DNA from: DATATV01 sp035551355
Lineage (GTDB): Bacteria; Actinomycetota; Actinomycetes; Mycobacteriales; Pseudonocardiaceae
Assembly (NCBI GenBank): GCA_035551355.1
Contig: DASZNF010000066.1
Coordinates: 20,497 to 84,496, forward strand
Direction: 5' to 3'
Length of the DNA stretch: 64,000 nucleotides
Position 1 is the first letter of the stretch; each line of letters begins with the position of its first letter. Below the pieces are notes generated by a model that was given only the letters and a program-made list of their open reading frames with translations, did not search any database and was not told where the DNA came from. The position numbers and the translations under genes are program-made. Of this stretch, positions 17,598-25,808 are shown one piece after another.

Positions 17598-18266
17598 TTG
17601 CACGTGGTCATCATGGGCTGCGGCCGAGTCGGGTCGTCGCTCGCGCAGGCGGTCGAACGCCTCGGACATTCGGTCGCGGTCGTGGACAAGGACGCGCAGG
17701 CGTTCCGCAGGCTGGGCGCCGACTTCCACGGCCAGCAGCTGGTCGGCAACGGCTTCGACCGCGAGATCCTGGTCAAGGCGGGCATCGAGCGGGCGGAGGC
17801 GTTCGCCGCGGTGTCGAACGGGGACAACTCCAACATCATCGCCGCGCGGGTGGCCCGCGAGACCTTCGGCGTTGACCACGTGATCGCGCGCATCTACGAC
17901 GCCCGCCGGGCCGCGGTCTACGAGCGGCTGGGCATTCCCACCGTGGCCACCGTGCCGTGGACCACCGACCGGCTCCTGCGCACCCTGCTGCCCGACGTGA
18001 CCGCGTCGGCCTGGCGCGACCCCAGCGGCACCGTGGCCATCCTGCAACTGTCGCTGCACCCGGGCTGGGTGGGCCGGTCGATCCGGGAGATCCAGGAGGG
18101 CACCGGCGCGCGGGTGGCGTTCATCATGCGGTTCGGCACCGGTGTGCTGCCCACCGCGAAGACCGTTCTGCAGGCCGATGACGTGGTGTACGCGGCGGCG
18201 GTGTCCGGCACGGTCGGCGATGTGACGGCGGCCGCGGCGCGGGCGCCCGAGGAGGAGCAGCACTGA
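17598..18266 (+). CDS. ceoB: TrkA-family potassium channel/transport regulator CeoB
   Basis: 222 aa from TTG 17598, preceded by GAGGAGG 7-8 nt upstream. The RCK/KTN Rossmann fold opens with VVIMGCGRVGSSLA for NAD(H) binding, and a TrkA_C ligand-binding domain follows after about 135. It corresponds to Rv2691. It probably forms a heteromer with CeoC, whose ATG shares one base with its stop codon. The divergent Rv2690c-like permease is the likely transport partner. Confidence 0.92.
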   Translation: MHVVIMGCGRVGSSLAQAVERLGHSVAVVDKDAQAFRRLGADFHGQQLVGNGFDREILVKAGIERAEAFAAVSNGDNSNIIAARVARETFGVDHVIARIYDARRAAVYERLGIPTVATVPWTTDRLLRTLLPDVTASAWRDPSGTVAILQLSLHPGWVGRSIREIQEGTGARVAFIMRFGTGVLPTAKTVLQADDVVYAAAVSGTVGDVTAAAARAPEEEQH

Positions 18267-18934
18267 TGCGCGTCGCGATCGCCGGAGCCGGCGCGGTTGG
18301 CCGCTCCATCGCCAAGGAACTGGTCGCCGGCGGGCACCAGATCATGCTGATCGAGCGGGACGCCCGGCAGTTCGACCCGCCCGAGGTGGAGCAGGCCGAG
18401 TGGGTGCTGGCCGACGCCTGCGAACTGTCCTCTCTTGAGGACGCGGGCATCGAGACCTGTGACGTGGTGATCGCGGCCACCGGCGACGACAAGGTCAACC
18501 TGGTGGTCTCGCTGCTGGCCAAGACCGAGTTCGCGGTCAAGCGCGTGGTCGCCCGGGTCAACGACCCGAGCAACGAGTGGCTGTTCACCCAGGCCTGGGG
18601 CGTGGACGTGGCGGTGTCCACGCCGCGCATCCTGGCCGCCATGGTCGAGGAGGCGGTCAGCGTCGGCGGCCTGGTGCAGCTGCTCACCCTGCGCCAGGGC
18701 CAGGCCAACCTGGTCGAGATCACCCTGCCCGACGACACCGAGCTGGCCGGGCAGCCGGCCCGCACGCTGGAACTGCCCCGGGACGCCGCGCTGGTGGCGA
18801 TCCTGCGCGGCGGCCGGGTGATCGTGCCGACCGAGGACGACTCGGTGGAGGCGGGCGACGAACTGTTGTTCGTGGCCGCACCGGAGGTCGAGCCGGCCAT
18901 CCGCGAAGCGGTGGGGCTCAGCCGGACCGACTGA
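18266..18934 (+). CDS. ceoC: TrkA-family potassium transport regulator CeoC
   Basis: 222 aa. The KTN domain starts VAIAGAGAVGRSIAKELVAG and has the acidic LIERDARQF after strand 2. A TrkA_C domain covers about 140-222, ending in DELLFVA. Translation is coupled to ceoB by a 1-nt overlap (TGATG). It corresponds to Rv2692. A strong terminator follows directly, so ceoBC is the end of the transcript. Confidence 0.92.
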   Translation: MRVAIAGAGAVGRSIAKELVAGGHQIMLIERDARQFDPPEVEQAEWVLADACELSSLEDAGIETCDVVIAATGDDKVNLVVSLLAKTEFAVKRVVARVNDPSNEWLFTQAWGVDVAVSTPRILAAMVEEAVSVGGLVQLLTLRQGQANLVEITLPDDTELAGQPARTLELPRDAALVAILRGGRVIVPTEDDSVEAGDELLFVAAPEVEPAIREAVGLSRTD

Positions 18935-18951
18935 GACTCGCGGACGCCGCA

Positions 18952-18990
18952 GAACGGGCTGCCCCTGGTTTTCCCAGGGGCAGCCCGTTC
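18952..18990 (+). terminator. Strong terminator after ceoC
   Basis: A perfect 17-bp stem (18952-18968 with 18974-18990) with a 5-nt loop TTTTC lies 18 nt after the ceoC stop. It separates ceoBC from the convergent DUF3159 operon and may work in both directions. Confidence 0.9.
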
Positions 18991-18992
18991 TC

Positions 18993-19026
18993 GCTGCCGG
19001 ACAGCCTTTGTTGCCGGACAGCCTTT
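18993..19026. repeat. Two 17-bp direct repeats abutting the DUF3159 stop codon
   Basis: Units 18993-19009 and 19010-19026 match at 16 of 17 positions. The second ends exactly at the stop codon (19026-19028) of the minus-strand DUF3159 gene. This is another case of duplication at a gene 3' end. Confidence 0.85.
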
Positions 19027-19784
19027 TACGGCTGCTGAGTCGGGATCGGATCGGTCCGCGGGTCGGCGTCGATCGGGGCGCCGGCCGCGGTGTCCGGAGT
19101 GGGCGCTGCGGGCTCGGCGGCCTCCTGCTCGGCCGTGACCACCTTCACCCGCTGATCGGCCTTGCGCACCGCCCACACGGTGACCAGCGCGGCCACCGCG
19201 GTCAGCGGCCAGCCCATGCCGATGCGGGCCACGGCCAGCCAGCCGACCTGGTTGCTCTGGTACAGCCACTCCTGCACCACGAACCGGGCGCCGAACACGA
19301 TCACCCACACGCCGGTGGCCACGTCGTAATACCGGCGGGCCAGTTTGTCCGAGCGCCAGGCCATGCCGGTGCTGTTCAGGGCGGCCCACACCACCCCGGC
19401 CAGCGGCCAGCGCACCAGCACCGAGACCAGGAACGCCCCGCCGTAGGCCAGGCTGGTCCAGATGCCGAACGCGAAGTAGCCCCGGGCCGAGCCGGTGCGG
19501 TAGGCGATGAACGCGGCGATGGCCACGCCGACCAGGCCGGAGATGGCCGGCTGCACCGGTTCCCTGCGGATCAGCCGCCACACCAGAATGGCCACCGCGC
19601 CGGCCACCGAGGACCAGATCGCCGCGGCCAGATTGGTCGTCGGCAGGTACACGCCGACGAACACCAGCACCGGGACCGAGGAATAGATCAGCCCGCTGAT
19701 ACCGCCCATCTGCTCCAGCAGGGTCTGGGCGGGCGCCTCCGCTTCGGTCTCGTCCGACTCTGCGGGGGCTTCGGATTGGCTCAT
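19026..19784 (-). CDS. DUF3159 membrane protein (Rv2693c-like)
   Basis: 252 aa, ATG start. A Ser/Glu/Ala-rich N terminus precedes six predicted membrane helices (about 25-205) typical of DUF3159, including RYYDVATGVWVIVFGARFVV. The tail is hydrophilic and ends in PTQQP. It has weak similarity to septation/VIT-like multi-helix proteins; function unknown. The start overlaps the OB-fold gene stop by 4 bp (ATGA). The same pair occurs as Rv2693c/Rv2694c. Confidence 0.9.
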   Translation of the reverse strand: MSQSEAPAESDETEAEAPAQTLLEQMGGISGLIYSSVPVLVFVGVYLPTTNLAAAIWSSVAGAVAILVWRLIRREPVQPAISGLVGVAIAAFIAYRTGSARGYFAFGIWTSLAYGGAFLVSVLVRWPLAGVVWAALNSTGMAWRSDKLARRYYDVATGVWVIVFGARFVVQEWLYQSNQVGWLAVARIGMGWPLTAVAALVTVWAVRKADQRVKVVTAEQEAAEPAAPTPDTAAGAPIDADPRTDPIPTQQP

Positions 19785-20158
19785 ACGCTCGTCTGCAGTT
19801 CGTAGTAGGGGTTGTACAGGACCTTCTGGCCGCCCCGGACGGCAAGCCGGCCGGTCGCCTTGATGCAGCGACCCGGCTCGATGCCCGCGATGCGCCGGCG
19901 GCCGAGCCAGACCAGGGTGACGCCTTCCGTTCCGTCGTACAACTCGGCCTCGACGGTCGCCGCGGCGTCCTTCGGGCACAGTTCGACGCTGCGCAGGCGG
20001 CCACGCACGGTGACCTCCTCGCCCAACCGGCAGTCACACGCCGGTTTGGCGCCGACTTCCTCGGCTTCCCTGGACAGGTCGTCGGCGTCCAGCTCGGCCA
20101 CGTCAGTGGTCAGCCGGTGCATCAGCCGACGAAAGTAGCCATCCTTCGCGGTGGCCAT
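19781..20158 (-). CDS. OB-fold nucleic-acid-binding domain protein (Rv2694c-like)
   Basis: 125 aa, ATG start with GGGAG 7 nt upstream. After a charged N terminus, residues about 45-120 form a single OB-fold of the tRNA-anticodon/RecG type, with VTVRGRLRSVELCP, VTLVWLGRRRIAGI and PGRCIKATGRL. It probably binds single-stranded nucleic acid. It is coupled to the downstream DUF3159 gene. A small palindrome (20162-20166 with 20072+100 i.e. 20172-20176) lies just upstream of the start, but its role is unknown. Confidence 0.88.
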   Translation of the reverse strand: MATAKDGYFRRLMHRLTTDVAELDADDLSREAEEVGAKPACDCRLGEEVTVRGRLRSVELCPKDAAATVEAELYDGTEGVTLVWLGRRRIAGIEPGRCIKATGRLAVRGGQKVLYNPYYELQTSV

Positions 20159-20402
20159 GTCGTACTCCCGTAGTACTGGGGCCGCCCCGACTCGGCCCGT
20201 TCATCGTCAGGGTAACCGTCCATCCGGTCTGGCCAACCCACCAAAGGCAGGATGGCCGAGTGACTTTAACCGAGCCGGAGGTCGTGTTTCACATATCCGC
20301 GTACCGGCAGCGCGGGGCCGGCGCGGCGACCTGCGGCGTTGTCGTCGCGGCTCCTCCGTCCCGCAGCTCATCCACGCTGATTCCCGCTCGCCCGGAGGAC
20401 AG

Positions 20403-21116
20403 ATGAAACACGACCTGGTCCTGCTGCCCGGAACCGGTTCCGACGAGGTGTTCGTCACCGAGGCGTTCGCCACTCCGGCGGCCGAATTCGGGTGGCGGCC
20501 AGTGGCCGTGCCGCCGGTGCCGGGCCCGGCCCTGGCCGAGGAGTTCCTGGCCGCGCTGGACCGGGCGGCCGAGGCCGGGCCGATCGTGGTCGGCGGCATC
20601 TCGCTGGGCGCGCACCTGGCCGTGGAGTGGGCGCTGCGGCGGCCGGAGCGGTGCGCCGGGCTGGTGGCCGCGCTGCCCGGCTGGCACGGACCGGTCGACG
20701 ATCCGGCCGGCACCGCGCCCGCGGCGGTGGCCGCGCGCTACAGCGCCGCCCGGGTGGACGCACTCGGGGTGGACGCGGCACTGGCCGGGGCGGTCGACGG
20801 GGTGCCCGGCTGGCTGGCCGCCGAACTGAACCGGGCCTGGCGGCGGGCCGGGGCCGGACTGGCCGCGGCGCTGCGGGTGGCGGCGACCCGGCCAGCGCCG
20901 GCGCTGGCGGAGCTGGCCCGGCTGTCCGTGCCGGCCGGGGTGGCGGCGTGTGCCGACGATCCGGTGCATCCGGCCGAGGTGGCCAAGGACTGGGCGGCCG
21001 CGCTGCCCAACGCCGAGTTGCGGACGATCACCTTCGCCGAGTTCGGCGCGGACCGCGCGGCGCTGGGCCGCGCGGCCCTGGAGGCGTTCCACACGGCCCG
21101 GCGCCGAACCGGCTGA
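20403..21116 (+). CDS. Alpha/beta-hydrolase-like protein (Rv2695-like)
   Basis: 237 aa, ATG with GGAGG 5-6 nt upstream. It begins MKHDLVLLPGTGSDEVFV and has the nucleophile elbow GGISLGAHLA (Ser67). A C-terminal Asp in CADDPVHP and a hydrolase-like layout support the fold; a catalytic His is not obvious. It corresponds by place and length to Rv2695, a conserved Ala-rich protein. The frame is open further upstream, but that part has no similarity and no ribosome binding site. The substrate is unknown. Confidence 0.82.
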   Translation: MKHDLVLLPGTGSDEVFVTEAFATPAAEFGWRPVAVPPVPGPALAEEFLAALDRAAEAGPIVVGGISLGAHLAVEWALRRPERCAGLVAALPGWHGPVDDPAGTAPAAVAARYSAARVDALGVDAALAGAVDGVPGWLAAELNRAWRRAGAGLAAALRVAATRPAPALAELARLSVPAGVAACADDPVHPAEVAKDWAAALPNAELRTITFAEFGADRAALGRAALEAFHTARRRTG

Positions 21117-21164
21117 GGGCCGGCGCCGGACCGGCCGGCTTCCGCGTGGCGCCGGAGCGGGTGA

Positions 21165-21389
21165 TCAGCCGAAGATCGGCGGGTCCAGCGGCTGCGGGTT
21201 CAGCAGCTGCCCGAATTCGTCCACAATGGAGGGCTGGTCGAGCACCGGCACCATCGAGACGTCGAACCACTCGCTGCCCGGCCCGATCCCGTTGTTGTCC
21301 ACGGTGTCCGCGGAAGCCGTGCCGGCAAGGAGAAAACCGGCCAACCCGGTGGCGGCGGCAACGGCCGCGGCCCGGACGACAAAACGCAT
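21165..21389 (-). CDS. Small secreted protein of unknown function
   Basis: 74 aa, ATG start. A clear Sec signal peptide (Arg2, hydrophobic core about 7-22, cleavage near LAGTASADT) leaves about 46 residues: acidic and Pro/Ile-rich, with no cysteines, ending in PPIFG. I do not recognise a family; similarly small secreted proteins are common in Pseudonocardiaceae. Codon usage matches its neighbours. It lies between the Rv2695-like and DUF3710 genes, where mycobacteria have nothing. Confidence 0.7.
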   Translation of the reverse strand: MRFVVRAAAVAAATGLAGFLLAGTASADTVDNNGIGPGSEWFDVSMVPVLDQPSIVDEFGQLLNPQPLDPPIFG

Positions 21390-21489
21390 GAGATCGCTCC
21401 GATCGGTCGACGAAACGGACCGGGCCGACGCTAGCGATCAGCGCCCGAACCCACCCGCCGGACAACCCGAACGTGTGACCGCCCGGACC

Positions 21490-21525
21490 GAGCGGGCGAT
21501 CCGAAATGAGCGGGCAATCCGAAAT
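21490..21525. repeat. Two 18-bp tandem repeats in an intergenic region
   Basis: Units 21490-21507 and 21508-21525 differ at one base. They lie about 100 bp upstream of the small secreted protein gene and about 100 bp downstream of DUF3710. No palindrome was seen in the unit, so this looks like slippage rather than an operator pair. Confidence 0.7.
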
Positions 21526-21628
21526 GATCAGCCTCCGCGCGCCACGAGCCGCTATCAGCGCCCTGAACCGGCCGGGCGGCGGGCCGGGCTCAGCCCCCGG
21601 ACCGGCCGGAGGAAAACGAATTCCGGGC

Positions 21629-22387
21629 TCAGCCGAACTGGCCCTGGGCCGGAGCCTGGCCCGGCTGCGGTCCCGGCGCTCCCGGTTGCCCCGGCGCTCC
21701 CGGTTGCCCCGGTGCACCCGGCTGTCCCGGCCCCTGCGCCTGCACCTGGGCCGCGATCTCCTCGGGCAGCTTCAACTCCAGCGGGGTGCGCACCGGCATC
21801 GGCTGCTCCCCGCGCACCACCACGGTGTCGGCCACCAGGTTGCGCAGTTCCTCGGCCGCCTTCGCCGACTGCTCCTTGGGTCCGGCCGCCACCGCGCGCA
21901 GCATCCAGCGCGGCCCGTCCACGCCGACGAAGCGCAGCAGCACGTCGTTGACGAACGCCACCAGCTCGATGCCCCAGGGTCCGTTCTCCCGGCGCACCCG
22001 CGCGCCGTCGCCGTGCAGCTGCTCGGACAGCTCGCGGGCCACCTCGTACCAGAGGCCGGAGGTGCGCGGCGCGGCGTAGGCGCTGACCGTGTGCCTGCCG
22101 TTCGGGGTGACCACGTGCACCGCGCGCAGCGGACCGCGCGGATCCATCTCCACCTGGATCTGCGCGCCGTCGGGCACGGGCAGCCGCACCGAGCCGAGAT
22201 CCAGCCGGTGCAGACCGTCCTCGGGGGCTTCGTCCTCGTCGAACGGGCCGTCCTCGGCCGCGCCGTCGTAGTCCGCGTCCTCGTCGTCGTAGCCGGCGTA
22301 CTCGTCGTCGGAGTAGTCGCCGTACTCGTCGTCGAGGTCGCCGCCGGCCTGGTGCCGACCGCCCTTGCCTCGGCCGAAAATGCCCAC
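21629..22387 (-). CDS. DUF3710 protein (Rv2696c-like)
   Basis: 252 aa from GTG 22387. A very acidic stretch (about 15-55, Asp/Glu/Tyr-rich) is followed by the DUF3710 domain (about 58-215), with LDLGSVRLPVPDG and RWMLRAVAAGP. The tail holds three 6-residue repeats GQPGAP encoded by 18-bp repeats at 21674-21727. Function unknown. The start shares one base with the dut stop (TAGTG), so it is coupled to dut, as in mycobacteria. A 12-bp copy of the stop-codon region lies downstream at 21584-21595. Confidence 0.9.
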   Translation of the reverse strand: MGIFGRGKGGRHQAGGDLDDEYGDYSDDEYAGYDDEDADYDGAAEDGPFDEDEAPEDGLHRLDLGSVRLPVPDGAQIQVEMDPRGPLRAVHVVTPNGRHTVSAYAAPRTSGLWYEVARELSEQLHGDGARVRRENGPWGIELVAFVNDVLLRFVGVDGPRWMLRAVAAGPKEQSAKAAEELRNLVADTVVVRGEQPMPVRTPLELKLPEEIAAQVQAQGPGQPGAPGQPGAPGQPGAPGPQPGQAPAQGQFG

Positions 22388-22893
22388 TAGCCCTCTGTCC
22401 CCTCTGCGCCACCGGTTCTGGCCAGCTCCCCCAGCGTCGCATGTCCGCCGGTCGAGCCATAGCCCCCGGCGCCGCGCTCGCTCTCGGTCAGCTCGCTCAC
22501 CTCGACGAACACCGCAGTCTCCACCCGCTGCACGATCAACTGGGCGATCCGGTCGCCGCGGCGCAGTTGGATCGGCTCGCGCAGGTCGTGATTGACCAGG
22601 CACACCTTGATCTCGCCGCGATACCCGCAGTCGATGGTGCCCGGGGTGTTCACCACGGACAGCCCGGCGCGGGCGGCCAGGCCGGAGCGCGGGTGCACGA
22701 ACCCGGCGTACCCCTCGGGCAGCGCGATGGCGATGCCGGTGCCCACCACGGCGCGTTCGCCCGGCGCGAGCACCAGGTCGGTGGTGGTCACCAGGTCCGC
22801 GCCGGCGTCTCCGGGACGGGCATAGGACGGAATCGGCACTCCGGGGTCGACCCGGGAAAGCTGTACGGCAACGCTGGACACGAGGGGCGACAC
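22387..22893 (-). CDS. dut: dUTP diphosphatase (deoxyuridine triphosphatase)
   Basis: 168 aa, GTG start. It hydrolyses dUTP to dUMP and keeps uracil out of DNA. The trimeric dUTPase motifs are all present: GDAGADL, PRSGLAARAGL, NTPGTIDCGYRGEIKV, GDRIAQLI and the C-terminal GAGGYGSTGG P-loop-like arm. Length is slightly above the family average because of the tail after the arm. It is first in the dut-DUF3710 operon. Confidence 0.97.
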   Translation of the reverse strand: MSPLVSSVAVQLSRVDPGVPIPSYARPGDAGADLVTTTDLVLAPGERAVVGTGIAIALPEGYAGFVHPRSGLAARAGLSVVNTPGTIDCGYRGEIKVCLVNHDLREPIQLRRGDRIAQLIVQRVETAVFVEVSELTESERGAGGYGSTGGHATLGELARTGGAEGTEG

Positions 22894-22934
22894 TACCGGT
22901 ATCTCCAGGCACGGCGAACCAGAGAGGCTCCCCG

Positions 22935-23147
22935 ATGGTCTGGAAACCGGAAGTCGTCATGATCCCGGTGACCGACGGGGACCGCGCCAAGGCCTTCCAG
23001 CGAGGTCTTCCACCTCGCCGAGGACGGGCAGGAGCCGGGGCCGGACCCGCAACGGCGGATTTCGGGTCGTTTGTCGCCTTCGCCGACCCGGACGGCAACG
23101 GCTGGCTGGTCCAGCAGGTTCGGGGCGGAGGCCGGGTCGTACCCTGA
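22935..23147 (+). pseudogene. Collapsed VOC/glyoxalase-like gene
   Basis: The frame from ATG 22935 reads MVWKPEVVMIPVTDGDRAKAF, a typical start of a glyoxalase-like protein, and ends FGSFVAFADPDGNGWLVQQV, its typical end. The middle (roughly 65 codons) is missing. Between about 22998 and 23057 the family sequence (SEVFHLAEDGQEPGPDPQRR) is readable only in another frame. A single missing G in the CGGCGG(G)ATT region returns it to frame. So a deletion plus a 1-nt loss left a 70-codon open frame with no complete fold. Confidence 0.8.
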
Positions 23148-23152
23148 ACTCT

Positions 23153-23977
23153 GTGAGTGAGAGCGCGAGGAGCGAGCGCGGCGCGGTGGACACCGCGGAG
23201 CAGACCGGCCGGCCGGCCGAGCGGGCGGGCAGCGGCGCGGCCGCGGCCACCGCCGAGGGCCGGGCCGGAAGCGCCCCCGGCTACTCCGAGCGCCTGTACC
23301 TGCCCTGGTACCACTGGTTCCTGCCGCTGGTCGCGGCCGTGCTACTGGCCGCCGAGGTGCACATGGGCTACCCCGGGGTGCGGGCCTGGCTGCCCTACGT
23401 CATCACCATCCCGCTCACCGCGCTGATCATCTGGCGGTTCGGCAACGCCAAGGTCGAGGTGCACGACGGCGAGATCTGGGCCGGCGAGGCGCACCTGCCG
23501 CTGCGGTTCGTCAGCGAGATCCGGATGGTGCCGCAGGAGACCAAGCGCAAGGTGCTCGGCCCGGGCTTCGACCCGGCCGCGTTCGCGCTGCACCGCAGCT
23601 GGATCGGCCCGATGGTGTGGCTGAAGCTGGACGACCCGGAGGACCCGACCCCCTACTGGCTGGTGTCCACCCGCGCGCCCGAGCGGCTGATCGAGGCGCT
23701 GACTGCCGAGATCAACCGCACCGAGGGCGCCGACGCGGGCCGGAACGCGAACAGCACCGCCGAGACCGGGGTGACCCCGGACGAGACCAAGGCGGCCAAC
23801 GCCACGTCCGGGACGATCACCGCCGAGCCCGAGCCGGCCGAGCGCGAGACGGCCGAGCCCGAGACGGCCACGGCCACGGCCGAAACCCAGGCCGCGAGCC
23901 AGGACGACGTGCGGGACGACCCCGCCGCCCAGACCCCGGCCCAGCGGCCGGACGGCGAGCAGGCCGCCGGCGAGTAG
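23153..23977 (+). CDS. DUF3093 membrane protein (Rv2698-like)
   Basis: 274 aa from GTG 23153. The DUF3093 core (about 40-190) has two membrane helices after YSERLYLPWYHWFLPLVAAV and then a soluble part with LPLRFVSEIRMVP and YWLVSTRAPERL. The last 80 residues are low-complexity Ala/Glu/Thr, longer than in mycobacteria. Function unknown. It starts 5 bp after the VOC remnant and keeps the conserved place between dut and the DUF4193 gene. Confidence 0.88.
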   Translation: MSESARSERGAVDTAEQTGRPAERAGSGAAAATAEGRAGSAPGYSERLYLPWYHWFLPLVAAVLLAAEVHMGYPGVRAWLPYVITIPLTALIIWRFGNAKVEVHDGEIWAGEAHLPLRFVSEIRMVPQETKRKVLGPGFDPAAFALHRSWIGPMVWLKLDDPEDPTPYWLVSTRAPERLIEALTAEINRTEGADAGRNANSTAETGVTPDETKAANATSGTITAEPEPAERETAEPETATATAETQAASQDDVRDDPAAQTPAQRPDGEQAAGE

Positions 23978-24031
23978 CCGTCGAGACCGAGGTCACGCTC
24001 GGTGCCCAGGGAAAATCACCCGGATGCAGCA

Positions 24032-24060
24032 CTGGGCACCCGCACGCGGCGGGTGCCCAG
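24032..24060. terminator. Hairpin between the convergent DUF3093 and DUF4193 genes
   Basis: A perfect 12-bp stem (24032-24043 with 24049-24060) has a 5-nt loop. It lies 55 bp after the DUF3093 stop and could terminate transcripts from both sides. Confidence 0.75.
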
Positions 24061-24189
24061 AGATGTTGTGCTGACCGGCCGCGGTGCGCGGGCCGGTTCG
24101 TATGTCGGTCCGTTCTTCTCGTTCGGTCCGTTCGACGTGCGGTCCCTGGTCGACGCGGTCCGGCCGGTGCCCCCCGTAGGCCGCTTCGC

Positions 24190-24498
24190 TCAGGCACAGT
24201 CCCGGCAGACGTACTGGCCGTGGTTCTCCTCGGCCAGCCGGCTGCGGTGGTGCACCAGGAAGCAGCGCGAGCAGGTGAACTCGTCCGCCTGCTTGGGCAG
24301 CACCTTGACGGTCAGCTCCTCGCCGGACAGGCCGGACAGGTCCGCCCCGGGCAGCTCGAAGTTCTCGTCCGGTGCGTCCGTATCCACGTCGACGACCCCG
24401 GACTGGTTCTCGTTGCGCCGCGCCTTCAACTCCTCCAGGGAGTCTTCGGCGAGCTCATCGGTCTCGCTCCGGCGCGGTGCATCGTAGTCGGTCGCCAT
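24190..24498 (-). CDS. DUF4193 protein with zinc-binding cysteines (Rv2699c-like)
   Basis: 102 aa, ATG start. An acidic N-terminal two-thirds is followed by a zinc-knuckle-like end: CSRC in DEFTCSRCFLVHHRS and CRDC in GQYVCRDCA. The conserved His pair lies between the cysteine pairs. DUF4193 is nearly universal in actinobacteria and its function is unknown. The gene keeps its conserved place, divergent from cei. Confidence 0.92.
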   Translation of the reverse strand: MATDYDAPRRSETDELAEDSLEELKARRNENQSGVVDVDTDAPDENFELPGADLSGLSGEELTVKVLPKQADEFTCSRCFLVHHRSRLAEENHGQYVCRDCA

Positions 24499-24985
24499 GT
24501 CTTTTCACCCCTGCGGTCAACGGAAAACTGTTCGTGCGCTGCTCAACGTCTCAACGCAGCATTTTGTGCCCGCCGCCGAAAGTGACGGAGGTCTCGCTGA
24601 GATCACCGCCGGTTTCCCCCTGTCCGGAATCGATCCGGGCGAAGCCACCGAACGTGTGGAGCGGCCAGAGGGTAGCCCATCGCCCCTGCATTCTCACCCC
24701 GGCTCACCCCACTGGTGGATAAGACAACCCGATCGGCGGGCCGGGGCAACGAGATCGCCCGCTGTGTCGTCTAGCAAGTAGGCGTGGCAACCAAGCGGTA
24801 CAGGTCGGTATCCGTTACTGTCCGGAACGTGCGAGTTGCGCGCGGCCACTCCGAGATCGAGACGGACGCAACACCCCCGATAAGGGTGATCCAAGTACAC
24901 CCGGTCGAGCTGAAACGCCTAGGCTGATCAGTAAGAAACAACTTATGCAGGGCTTCGATGGCAACAGCCAGGGAAGGACGGGCAG
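24499..24985. other. 487-bp divergent intergenic region between DUF4193 and cei
   Basis: No convincing gene is visible. A TAGGCT -10-like box lies near 24920, about 60 bp before the cei GTG, and could be its promoter. Small open frames here (for example 24694-24900) show no family features. Confidence 0.5.
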
Positions 24986-25666
24986 GTGGCTGCCGCAGGC
25001 TTGTCACGGGAGCGCCGGAGAGCGCCATACCGGAGGCGGAAGCCGATACCGGCCATCGTCATTGTTGCCCTGTTGCTGATCGCGGCCGTGGTGGTGTGGA
25101 TCAAGGTGATCCACAAGGCGGACAATGTGGATCAGGCGATCGCCTGCCCAGCGTCCACAGTGGCCGGTGCCGCCGGTGATCAGACTCTTGGCTACACCGC
25201 GTTGGACAAGGTCACTCCCGCGGCGCCGAACCAGATCCAGTACCGCGTGTACAACGGGAGCACCCAGCGCGGCGCGGCCAATCAGGCGGCCATCGCGTTG
25301 ACCGGCCTGGGTTTCCAGCAGGCCACCACGATCGCCGACGATCCGCTGTACCCGCAGCAGAACATGGCCTGTGTCGGGCAGATCCGGTTCGGCTCCAATG
25401 GTCAGGCCGCGGCGCGGACGCTGAGCCTGGTGCTGCCGTGCACCCAGCTGATCAAGGACAACCGGCAGGACTCGACGGTGGATGTGGCCATCGGCAAGAA
25501 GTTCTCCACCGTGGTGCCCAACACCGACGCCCTGTCCGCGCTGCACCAGCTGTCCGCCTACGCGGCCAGCCACCCGGCCCAGCAGGGCGGCCAGCAGGCC
25601 CAGGGGTCCTCAGGTCCCGTGCTGAGCCAGTCGCTGCTGTCCAACGCGCACAACTCGACCTGTTGA
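24986..25666 (+). CDS. cei: Envelope integrity protein Cei (LytR_C domain)
   Basis: 226 aa from GTG 24986, with GGAAGGAC about 10 nt upstream. A basic N terminus, one membrane helix (about 21-42) and an extracytoplasmic LytR_C-type domain follow, with YRVYNGSTQRGAANQAAIAL and paired cysteines (C54, C127, C152). In M. tuberculosis the Rv2700 protein is needed for normal cell-envelope integrity. Place and architecture match. The C terminus is Gln/Ser-rich. It is transcribed alone, with a weak 7-bp hairpin at 25670-25688 right after it. Confidence 0.9.
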   Translation: MAAAGLSRERRRAPYRRRKPIPAIVIVALLLIAAVVVWIKVIHKADNVDQAIACPASTVAGAAGDQTLGYTALDKVTPAAPNQIQYRVYNGSTQRGAANQAAIALTGLGFQQATTIADDPLYPQQNMACVGQIRFGSNGQAAARTLSLVLPCTQLIKDNRQDSTVDVAIGKKFSTVVPNTDALSALHQLSAYAASHPAQQGGQQAQGSSGPVLSQSLLSNAHNSTC

Positions 25667-25669
25667 TCG

Positions 25670-25688
25670 GTCCGCCGAACAGGCGGAC
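25670..25688 (+). terminator. Short hairpin after cei
   Basis: A 7-bp perfect stem GTCCGCC/GGCGGAC with a 5-nt loop starts 3 nt after the cei stop. It is short, so it is probably a weak terminator. Confidence 0.4.
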
Positions 25689-25808
25689 AGCGAACCAGGT
25701 ACGCGCACAGCAGCAGCCAACAACGCGCGCAGCGGAACCAACGCTCACTCCCCGGCCGGGCCGTCCAGGACCGCCCGGCCGAGTCGTCTCAGCATCCGGA
25801 CGCTCGTC

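Noticed and set aside
21490..21525. The two 18-bp repeats as an operator pair
   Set aside because: The unit is not palindromic and is not near a recognisable promoter; slippage is the simpler explanation.
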